This document shows positions 54,900 through 64,000 of a stretch of DNA of 64,000 bases, in pieces (the first letter of the stretch is position 1; each line of letters begins with the position of its first letter). Source of the DNA: Scolanthus callimorphus (lineage: Eukaryota; Cnidaria; Anthozoa; Actiniaria; Edwardsiidae); contig JAWWUD010000102.1 of the NCBI GenBank assembly GCA_033964015.1, forward strand, positions 248,001-312,000, written 5' to 3'. The notes below the pieces were generated by a model that saw only the letters and a program-made list of their open reading frames with translations, did not search any database and was not told where the DNA came from. A program made the position numbers and the translations under genes.

Positions 54900-57410
54900 G
54901 CCCAAAATCTCCTGATCTCCTCCCCCCTCCGGAGAAAAAAGGTCACTCGGCTTCGAAATGTCACACAATCCTGGCCACAACGAAGTGACAAATACGATGC
55001 ACTCTTCTTTCCCCAAATCTGCTTTTGTACAACTAATACAACTGGTTTTGACCTCCAACCTGTTAAATAAGAACCGAAAGATGAATTCAAAGAACGATTT
55101 TGCAAAATGAAAGTGTATTCGGGAGTTGAGCTGGGTGCGTGTGATGTTTATTTGATATTGTTTGTTTACCGGTGCGTGGAAACGAAAGAATGACAGATCA
55201 AAGATGCTGTTTGGATTATAATTCTGGACAAGGATCTCGTAAAATATTGTAAAATACATCTGCATGGATCATTGGCTTCTGAATATGCCTTGGAGGTACA
55301 CTCGGCGAGTAGCTGATGCATGTTTGGGAGGTTTTGGACTCCATACTTAGCCTTCGGGTCTAGATCACGCTGAAATTCAGTCCTACTAAAGAAATAGCTT
55401 CCCGCTGACTTTGTATTCAGAGTGCCCACAAATTTTAGTTGACATTTTGGTAGTCCAGGATGTCTCCTTCAGGCTGTAGGTGATATTTCCGCAAACGCCA
55501 GAGATATAGCCGGCTGAAACGGACTCTTAAAACAGCTATCGGGAAAATGGAAAATATTGTAAAATCTAAAAATATATATTCAAAAATTAACTTCCGGAAA
55601 AAAATACCCATCAAAATGTTCAGCAATGATTGTTTATTTTTTTATCAAGTTAGATTTTGAGTAACGATTGGCATTTTCCTAGAATTTTAACTTATAAATA
55701 CACGCTGAAATGGCCTCGCTGAGGGCTAAAACCAGTGGTTCGACCTTGTTCCAAACTTCGGGTTATTTCTCGTAAAATATTGAGCGCAAAGGCATAATTT
55801 TATATCAGCGTAATCAACGATTGATGGGCTTTATCCCCTCTTAAGAGTCACTACGAGGGCCGATTAACAGAAGCTGGTGTCCACACTTAAAGGAACCGTC
55901 TCACCCTGCCCATAAATTGCATTGCTTTGTTTTTGATCACATGATCATTGCATCAGAAACTCTCACTGGCTATTCTTTTTTTTGCCGCACCCCCCACAGA
56001 AGAGTAACCCCCCAGACATTATTGCTCTATCTCCTCGGAAATACCCGTACGAAAACCGCAGACTTTTCACAGACCTTCATTTTAGCCTTACATACCTGCA
56101 GTTGAGCTTAACTTCTCATTGTATTGTTCATAGCTGTAGACTTGCTGGTCGCCTGGATAAATCATCAGAAATGCAGACATTACAGACAAAAACGTTTGAA
56201 CGTGCGCTTAGCGGGTTATCAATGAATCTAGGGTGTAAACGATACGGCTTGTATTTTCTGCATATTAGCTCCAGACCTTTTGGGGACATTTATTGCAGAT
56301 TTTATCTTGATGCAAGCGAACTTGAGAATGCAGATTTTTACAGGTCTGCGAAAACTTATAAGCTACAAAAAATTGCTGTCAATACATATTAAGTTACTTT
56401 TGGCACGACTACAAAAACGGCTAAAAAATAGTTTACTTGATTTCTGCCTCTCATGTCCAAATGTTGGGTTTCGTTTGGTTATAGTAACCGCATTAGAAGT
56501 GTCAAGAGATTGTTCCTCATCCATCTTCTTATCTACCTTATGCTGCCCCAGTAGTGACTCTGGTTTTGATTCGGATTTCTCACTCGCCGAACTTGTCGAC
56601 TTTTTCCCTTTTTTCCCTCCGAATCCTTTAAAAACTAATGTGAACTCTAAATTAGTTACACGCGCTAACCGTTCGCACTGCGCGAATTCGGTATTTGTTT
56701 TTCAAAAAAATATGTCAACAGGAGCCTGATGGGCCAAGTGGGAACGCTATTACAAAATGTTGTCAAATACTGTATTTTGGCGTTCCACCAAAGTTCACAG
56801 AAGCCGATTACAAATTTCGTAGAGCCCCCAAATGTTGTTTAGCTGCAAAAATCCTTTGTACTCTGACGGCTAGCTGAAATACATCATTCGCAGTTGTCAA
56901 AATTGACGAGCGAGACGCTGCAGAGGTCAAATGTAAAAGAAGGTTGTAGCTCAAGTTGTTTTTTCAAGCAGTACAGACCTCGTACTTCTTTATCTGAAAA
57001 TAAATCTTTCCCAAGAAGCGTATGGCGGTTTCCCAGCACATAATTATAACGGATCACAAGTCTTTCCTGTGATACATCAATCGATTACAAACACGGGTGA
57101 ATTTTATCCATTTCTAGCCGTAGATATTAACAACAAGATTTGCGTGTCAAAAGAAGAAGAAAGAGAAGAAAAACGCAAAACAGCTAACATGTTTCGTGGC
57201 AACTTACTTGGAATTATAGATTGATCCAGTCATGCACAAGTTGTATAAACACCAGCTGAAAATTCACATCGATAATTGTCGGTTGCAGTGCGAACACGCG
57301 CACCAAATCTTGTCTCAATAAAATTTAGTGACATAACAAATTTTGCAAAGGAGCAAACCGGCTTTTTGACCCAAGTGCGAACTTTTTAAGGGACCGGTCA
57401 TTATTTATTG

Positions 57411-57451
<41 letters not shown>

Positions 57452-58185
57452 CAGAGGATTTTAGGTAATACAAGATCAAAATGCAGTGATCCTCCCTCTA
57501 TAAGTACAATGATTAACGTAATCCCCCCCTCAGAGCAGTTATACGTTTTCGTGATCCTCCCCCCACCCCTATTTGAGCTAGTACAAGACAATTTACAGAT
57601 AGAAGGGATCGCATTTTTCTTTCGTTGCGCGCGAGGCGTGCCCGAATTTTGATAAACGCATTTCATCAAGCCTGAGAGAAAGTGTTGATGAACATTCCGT
57701 TTTTTGTGTGTATAGTTATCAAATCCTGTAGGTTTTATTTTTCATGCGCGCAATTGCGCGCCGAAATTATTATTAATTTGCGTGGAGTGCGACCCAAATG
57801 ACGAATTTCTATACCTGTAACTTCGACCTCACGCCTACTCTTCTCAGGCCTATCACTATAAAATTGTTTAGTTCCTATCTAGAAGAGCAGGATGAATTGC
57901 TCCTTAGCTTTAACTTGTTTGTCCTCTGCTTGTACAGGGCGAGTTTCCAAGGCATCGCTTAGAGAAATCCGATAAAAGACAACTGCTTTCTTTGCATAGG
58001 CATGTTGTGATCTTTTCAACTCACAAGTAAGGGAGCGCCAAAACTCAAAATCAAGATTGGATTCCAGCATACAGAGACAACCAATCGATTGAGTTCAAAT
58101 ATCAGTTTGCCGCATAGGTTTAGTCGCGCCATCAATCTAGGAGCATACCTAAAAACGACACATGTTGTACATATCAGCTATCAAC
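54900..58185. other. No confident gene; 37-G run near 57.4 kb
   Basis: Many short frames on both strands but none with a recognisable family or good splice context. An uninterrupted G run of about 37 bases (57414-57450) lies in 'ccggtcattatttattgcc' context; similar poly-C blocks follow at about 57522 and 57556. A run this long is prone to assembly error. Confidence 0.45.
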
Positions 58186-58200
58186 GCTACGTTTTATTCA
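58186..58200 (+). repeat. Left target-site duplication of the full-length LINE
   Basis: gctacgttttattca, repeated exactly at 63284-63298. Confidence 0.95.
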
Positions 58201-58302
58201 GGGGACTGGGTTCGACTGGCATTGCGGACGGTGGTGTTTCGTGAAGCTCCGTCCTTTGAGCTCCATCCTTTGAGCTCCATCCCTAGACAATAACCGGTTT
58301 CA

Positions 58303-59116
58303 ATGCCCATTTTTAAAGGCAACAAGCGGCAATTGAGCAGTTCATCAAGCCCGGAGACTCGCTTAGAAAAGAAAGTAGCCATGGACACGGAGGATACCGA
58401 GCAATTGCTAGACAAAATTACTATCCTATCTCATAGCATGAAGGAAGGGTTTCGAGCAGTGCACGAAGACATGGACGAGATCCGTAGTTCATTAGTCAAA
58501 GACGTGCGTGAGCTGAAGTCTGCAGTGGGTGATTTAGAGAAGTCCCTGGAAAATGCATGGCTAGAAATTACCGACCTCAAAAGTAAAGCTGCTAATGTCG
58601 ACATTTTAACTACAGAGGTAAACGAGTTACGAGCCAAGCTTGACGAGGAGAGAGAAACGGATAGCACTCGACGCGTACTCCAGGCGCGAAAATTTAAACT
58701 TCAAAAATATTCCCGAGACTGAGCAGGAGGATTGTAAGAAGACCGTACAAGATATTCTTAAGAAAGAATTCGCCCTGAAGGACGTGCCGGATATCAAGTT
58801 CAACGCAGTTCACCGCGTTGGGAAGAATAAGCCTACTACACCGAGCAAACCCAGGCCGATTATCGAGCGATTTGTCTCCAGAGAGGACCGGGACAAGGTT
58901 TTTCGTATGAAGAAATGTCTGAGCAGCTCGACAAGATATGTAGGAGGGTACATAACCCAAGACTATCCCAGAGAAGTGCAGAGAGAAAGAGTGGTATTGA
59001 TAAGAGCCATGGAGATAGCCAAGGAAGCAGGCAAGCAGGCAAAGGTTTTAGGCCGCTCAGTGAAAATTGAAGAGGACCTTTACAACATTAACTCATTACC
59101 AGACGAATACCGGTAA
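58303..59116 (+). pseudogene. L1-like ORF1, one frameshift
   Basis: The N-terminal frame (58303 to about 58675) encodes a basic start ('MPIFKGNKRQLSSSSSPETR') then a long heptad-like coiled coil ('VNELRAKLDEERE'). After a one-base-type frame change near 58675 the second frame (to 59116) has 'SRRENLNFKNIPE', 'KPRPIIERFVSREDRDKVF', 'TQDYPREVQRERVVL' and 'KQAKVLGRSVKI'. Coiled coil plus RRM/C-terminal domain is the standard L1 ORF1 plan; the protein binds element RNA. Confidence 0.85.
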
Positions 59117-59318
59117 GAAACACGTTATCCCGACTATAGATGATTTGAGATGGAGCTGTTTTCTTCTGCATTTAAAATCTAGGCAGTTAGGTAAGTTTGA
59201 GCGCTAAGATTCGGCCCAAATTTAGTTTAGTTTTCGTTGCATCACAATGCAACACATAGTTTATGTATATGTTGTTGCTTTACTTTAAGTTACTTGGTTT
59301 TGCAGTACCTTTATTTAT

Positions 59319-59940
59319 ATGCAAATCGATTTCAATATTTTGTCGCTGAAAGTCAAGGGAATTGGGCAATACAAAAAACGTAAAAAGCTATTTAACTGGT
59401 TAAACAATCATGGAACAAAGAAAGGTGTTGCCTTTTTACGGGAAACGCACAGTTCGCTTGACATTGAGCGCAAATGGCGGAACGAATTTCGGGGTGAGAT
59501 ATTTTACTCACGGCACAACTAACAGCCGTGGAGTAGCCATTATGTTTGGTGAATCGTTAGACTACAAAATACTTTCATTCCACACATTGCTCTATTCAAA
59601 GAGAACCTTTTTTGCTTATAAATTCGTATGCGCCGAATACTGAAAATGAACAAGTGAACTTAATAAAAGAAATCACCCGTCATATTTTGCAAGCCGATTA
59701 CCCTCAGGATGCTCCAATTATATGGGGGGGTGACCAAAATTTTTATTTTGACGAAAATTTAGAAGCAAAGGGTGGTGCACCGAAAGCAAAAACAAAAACA
59801 ATTGAAACGATTTTGGCAGTTATGTCAGACCTTGACTTGTGCGACATCTGGCGTCTTCGTAACCCTGTCATGCGCAGATATACTTGGCAAAGCTTTGGCC
59901 CTTAGGACCCTTCAGGCAAATCCACACACATTCATCGTCG
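59319..59940 (+). pseudogene. L1-like ORF2 endonuclease, multiple frameshifts
   Basis: Starts at ATG 59319 ('MQIDFNILSLKVKGIG'). Frames change near 59,480, 59,600 and 59,900. Visible landmarks: 'LRETHSS' (E retained, LQE altered), 'NSRGVAIMF', 'NSYAPN', 'GGDQN' (W of GGDWN lost), 'RRYTW', then 'DYFFISD' and 'STDHSAIFL' in the next frame. The domain is inactive as it stands. Confidence 0.8.
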
Positions 59941-59941
59941 C

Positions 59942-61909
59942 TTGGATTATTTTTTCATTTCGGATTCAATTCAGTGCGTTATTGATAAGGCAGACATTAT
60001 TGTCGCGCCCTCCACAGATCATTCTGCTATCTTTTTGTCGCTGAAGTCAGAATCCTCTACAAGAGAGAGTCACGGACCCGCCTTCTGGCGCTTCAATAAT
60101 TCATTGATTAGTGATGAGAAATATGTGGAAGATATGCAGGAGGTTATTGGCTTGTATAAACTAGAGCTTGATAAGGCCAATATCCACAACCCAAAGCTTC
60201 GCTGGGAGCTTTTGAAATATGAAGTGAGAAAATTTTCTATGCGATATTCCAAAAAAAGATCAAAAGATTTTAAATCGCGATATAGCTCTCTGGAAAAAGA
60301 ACTCAAAGACATAGAACAGAGGACGGGCTGGGAGAGTGATGATGAACTGATGTCCAAGCACGAAAATCTACGAAACGAACTGGAAAGGTATAGCGATTAT
60401 GTAACAGAAAGTCTTATTGTGCGGTCTAGGTCTGCATGGCACCAGTTTGGTGAAAAAAGCACCAGTTATTTCTTATCGCTTGAAAAAAGGAATAAGTCAA
60501 AAACTCATATCAAAAAAATAATTGATGAAGAAAATACGGATCACATTTTAACAGAATCCAAGGAAGTGTTAAGTTGTATCCAGCAATATTTTTCTAATCT
60601 TTACACATCTAAAAGCGCAAAAACCGAGGAGGAGTGCCTGAATTTTTTGTCCTCGATCAATACCCCGCGGCTAAGTGAAGACGAGAAAGCCCGCTGCGAA
60701 GGTTTATTGACCATGAACGAATGTCACGAAAGTCTCCAACAAATGGGTAAAAATAAAACCCCCGGCAACGACGGCCTCTCCAAGGAATTCTATACCGCTT
60801 TTGGGGGATGCTTGGGTAAGGATTTGGTCGCTTGTTTAAATGACTGCTTCTTTAAAGGCGAGCTAACTACAACACAAAAACAAGCTATAATTACCCTGAT
60901 CGAGAAAAAAGATAAGGATGTAAGGTTTTTAAAAAATTGGAGGCCTATCAGTCTAATAAACGTTGACGCGAAAATATGCAGCAAAGTCTTAAGTAACAGG
61001 TTGGCCACAGTACTCCCCTCTATAATCAGCGAAGATCAGGCAGCATTTGTGAAGGGGCGCCAAATAAAAGAACAAATAAAGCTGCTTCAAGACATCATGT
61101 ACTTCGTAAAGGACAAGAAACTTAAGACACTGCTGTTCGCAGCTGATTTCGAAAATGCCTTTGACAGCGTAGAGCACAATTTTATTTTTGCAACTTTAAC
61201 TAAATTTGGCTTCGGCCCAAATTTCATCCACTGGATTAAAGTGATTCTAAGTAACAACTCGAGCTGCATTATCAACAACGGACACGCAAGCCCACACTTT
61301 CCAATAGGGCGTGGCTCGAAACAAGGAGATCCGATCAGCCCTCAATTATTTATTTTAGTTATTGAAATTCTCGCCACTTTGATCCGTTCCAACCATCACA
61401 TACAGGGTGTTGACCTTCAGGAGAAAGAAAAGAAAATTGTCATGTTTGCAGAGGACACCACCTTTTTACTAAAAGACCTGACTTCACTAGATCACGTATT
61501 GTCCACTTTAGATACTTTTTATCAGTTTTCATCTCTTAGAACAAACCCCAGTAAATCGGAGATAGGATGGTTACAGGGTTACGAAAACGTTCTGGAAAGA
61601 CACAGGAATTTTAAATGGGTCGATTTCAACGCCAAAGGGACTACAATCCTTGGAATATGCTTTTCATACAATGAAGCATATAGTTATGAAAATAATTTGG
61701 ACAAACCATTTCAAAAACTAAAATCCGTCCTATCTATTTGGAGCATGCGCAGTCTTACCCTATTTGGCAAAATCCAAATAATAAAATCCCTAGCCGTGTC
61801 CAAATTAGATTATGCTTGTTCTAAAATATTTGTCCCGGAAATATTCGTCAAGTCTGTTCAAAATGAGCTAAACAAATTTATATGGAACGGAAAAAAAAAA
61901 CGAAAATAA
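59942..61909 (+). pseudogene. L1-like ORF2 reverse transcriptase with altered catalytic motif
   Basis: A 655-codon open stretch: end of the endonuclease, a coiled linker, then RT with 'GNDGLSKEFY', 'FLKNWRPISLINVDAKI', 'AAFVKGRQI', 'FAADFENAFDSVEHN' (motif A) and 'KQGDPISPQLFI'. Motif C reads 'MFAEDTTF' where FADD is required, so one catalytic aspartate is glutamate. The frame ends in an A-run at about 61892 ('WNGKKKRK'), an indel in a homopolymer; the expected continuation follows in another frame. Confidence 0.9.
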
Positions 61910-62131
61910 AACACGACACACTTATCGGCGATTATGGAGATGGCGGCCTCAGAGCCTTAGATTTTAGTATGAAGATGAGGGCGTATTTGGGAACCTGGGC
62001 AAAAGAGTTATTGGAAGAGGAGGAAAAAGATTGGAAAATTTTATTTAAATGAATTAGGGGGAATCAAGTGTATTGGTTTAAATTTCAATATTTCAAACAT
62101 CCCGGAATCTCTACCAATTTTCTACAAACAG

Positions 62132-63112
62132 GTGTTTCGCACCTGGGCAGAAATAAGTCATTGTGAATTCGAAAATGATTCTTTCGACATTTTATGCCAG
62201 CCCCTTTGGAATAATAAATACATTAAAGGCATGGACCCAAACCAATTTAAAGAATTTACTAGAAATAGTATTTGGCTGATCAAAGATATTGTCAGCAATG
62301 GTCATTTATGTACTTGGCAAGAAATGCTTTCAAAAGGGGTAGGGAAAGGTTATTTTCTCCATTGGCACCGACTCAAATCTTCAATTCCAGGGGCGTGGAA
62401 AGACATCATACAAAGGGGCTGGCAGCTAGCAACCCGGAGTCAACAGGAAGATAAATACGCCCTCAAACTGCACCTGGGGGATAAGACCGTTCCTCTCTCC
62501 AAACTAACCTCAAAAACATTATACTGGTATTTTGTAGGAATTCAATTTAAACCTCCAACTGCTCAAAATAATTTAGAGAAAAGGATAGTCAATTATTCTC
62601 TTGATTGGCCCTTGATATATAAGCGCTTGCATTGCAGCACAATTGATACCTACCTCCGTAGCTTTCAGTACAAAGTCTTGAACAATATCTTATATCTTAA
62701 TAATTCACTGTTCAAATTTAAATTGGTCGAAACTCCCGGGTGCTCTTTTTGCTTGACCCAACTTGAAACTGTAGATCATCTTTTCGTAAACTGCATTGAA
62801 TCTAAAAACCTTTACCTGCAAATTCGCTCATGGTTGTCAGAAAAAGTCCAAGTAAACCTTCCCCCACTAGAGGTGTCATATATTCTATTAGGGGTTGAAA
62901 AGACTTATTACAATTCAACATTGGTAAATTTTATAATATTACTTTATAAGCTCTTTCTTTACAAATCAAGACCTTCTTACAGAATTCCATCACTGACTAC
63001 TTTCATTGGCTTTATGGCTCACTACGAGCGCATTGAAAGAAAAACCGCACAAAGTCTTGATAAAATGTATCAACACCTTACGAAATGGGAGAAATTACTG
63101 GCCTTCTTTTGA
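62132..63112 (+). pseudogene. L1-like ORF2 C-terminal region
   Basis: 326-codon frame with 'LTSKTLYWYFVGIQFKPPTA', 'SFQYKVLNNILYLNN' and the cysteine cluster 'GCSFCLTQLETVDHLFVNC', ending 'KWEKLLAFF'. Separated from the RT frame by a short decayed stretch (61910-62131) holding 'GDYGDGGLRALDF'. The C-terminal zinc-binding part aids RNA or target binding in this family. Confidence 0.85.
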
Positions 63113-63283
63113 CCTTCTCAACTTGAAATGTGGAAAACTTATTAACTATTACTAATGTCAGTCACTGCTATGTATATATAGTCTTTTTTTTCCTTTTTAG
63201 TGTTGTATATGTGTCTAGTTATGTAAAATATGTAGGGTGGGATATTGATCAAATTTAATAAAGATTATTAAATAAAAAAAAAA

Positions 63284-63298
63284 GCTACGTTTTATTCA
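63284..63298 (+). repeat. Right target-site duplication of the full-length LINE
   Basis: gctacgttttattca follows the A-rich tail directly. Confidence 0.95.
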
Positions 63299-63299
63299 C

Positions 63300-64000
63300 G
63301 CGATCTAAAAATTAGCGACTAGTTAAATGTTAAAAGTATGTCTTTAACTGAAGTCTGTCAGATCTAGAAAATGTAGACCCAGGACACCTTATATGTTGCT
63401 GAGTATTCGACGGGCGTGATACGATCCAGAAAGGGAGAACATGGGGCGAAGAAAAACGATGAAATCGCTGGACTCTTCATCATGTGCGCAGACAATTTTT
63501 GCGCGACCTTGTAGAATCGTAAGTGCGTCGGGCTGGCGCAACGCAGTAGAAGTGGTGACTTTCAAAACAGAACTGCAGAATATTATTTTAAGGTCAACCG
63601 AAAACACCAATTGCAGTCAAACATAACAAGCCAGCCTAATGTTAATGTAATGTCTTCAGGAAAGGTTTGTTGCAGTTTCAAGCTTCAAATCTAAAGGTGA
63701 TGAAGTAGGCCATCATAATTGTGTCGTGAAACTGAGAAATGTCTTCGAAAAATACCTTTTCTGGACGTGCGGCAGGTAAGCCTGAAGTCAACGAGCAGAT
63801 CTCGAAATATAAATTTCCTGTGATGTCTTCTGGAGGCGGACGGCAGTCTTGAAGACTTGAAATTTTACCCCATTTGACCTGCACCTCAACTAGACATAAT
63901 GAAGACCCTGCCAAAGGCCTACCGTTTTCGTACGGGTACCTACGGTTGCGCCTTTTTGGGTTGCACCCCTGCTGAAAAGCCTTTTTCGGTTTGACCCCCA
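63300..64000. other. No gene seen
   Basis: Continuation of the sequence left of 58186 after removal of the LINE. Short frames on both strands (63389-63626, 63678-63914) are unrecognised. Confidence 0.4.

Larger units (their letters stand above)
58201..63283 (+). mobile_element. Full-length L1-like LINE with 15-bp TSD
   Basis: Contains a 5' UTR of about 100 bp, ORF1, an intergenic gap of about 200 bp, ORF2 and a 3' UTR ending in aataaagattattaaataaa plus an A-run. The exact 15-bp TSD at 58186-58200 and 63284-63298 fixes both ends, giving 5083 bp. The coding regions carry several indels and one altered catalytic residue, so it is inactive. Confidence 0.95.

Noticed and set aside
57451..57669. 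Minus-strand gene beside the G run
   Set aside because: Low-complexity repeat sequence, no family resemblance.

Overview
This is an AT-rich eukaryotic window, most likely from a cnidarian such as a stony coral. The evidence is GT-AG introns inside several coding stretches and a dense mix of L1-like LINEs, a Penelope-like element, a DIRS-like element, Tc1/mariner elements, a tRNA-derived SINE and many MITEs. That assignment is inference. No operons or bacterial-style genes are present, and no intact conserved single-copy gene was recognised.

Layout. 1-4.2 kb: a long foldback element inside a minisatellite built on a 'gtagctgagcaa(t)ctcgctgggct' core. 5.2-7.1 kb: a second large inverted repeat. 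7.1-10 kb: L1-like LINE fragments in opposing orientations. 11.8-13.4 kb: a MITE and two copies of a tRNA-derived SINE. 14-16.4 kb: two tandem arrays sharing one small hairpin motif. 16.6-20.8 kb: a minus-strand, multi-exon gene or pseudogene with a DUF3987-like region. 21.7-22.6 kb: a frameshifted plus-strand gene with a paired-cysteine cluster. 24.7-27 kb: a decayed DIRS-like retroelement interrupted by a TTAA-flanked element. 27.8-28.2 kb: a foldback of 24-25-bp units. 28.8-30.6 kb: a minus-strand transposon-associated gene. 31.8-33.1 kb: a tandem repeat carrying paired CRE-like palindromes, then a 0.7-kb TIR element.

The most striking locus is 33.9-45.8 kb. A spliced plus-strand gene with a SAM-like domain has one exon split at a TA by an 8.06-kb composite. 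Two almost identical 297-bp MITE copies in direct orientation form its ends. Between them lie a degraded HUH endonuclease/SF3 helicase Rep-like gene, an 18-bp inverted pair of tandem 9-mers just downstream of it, and a frameshifted Tc1/mariner transposase. The Rep-like gene is itself split by a head-to-head Penelope-like insertion (13-bp target duplication). That insertion is split by a 1480-bp TTAA element, which contains a 149-bp MITE. The insertion history is therefore readable: gene, composite, Penelope-like element, TTAA element, small MITE (the last two orderings follow from the nesting).

45-50 kb holds a MITE, a local tandem duplication and an intron-containing Tc1/mariner transposase relic whose outer end resembles that MITE. 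50.1-54.9 kb is a 5'-truncated L1-like LINE on the minus strand with an intact-looking endonuclease. 58.2-63.3 kb is a full-length L1-like LINE on the plus strand with a 15-bp target-site duplication, disabled by frameshifts and an altered RT catalytic motif.
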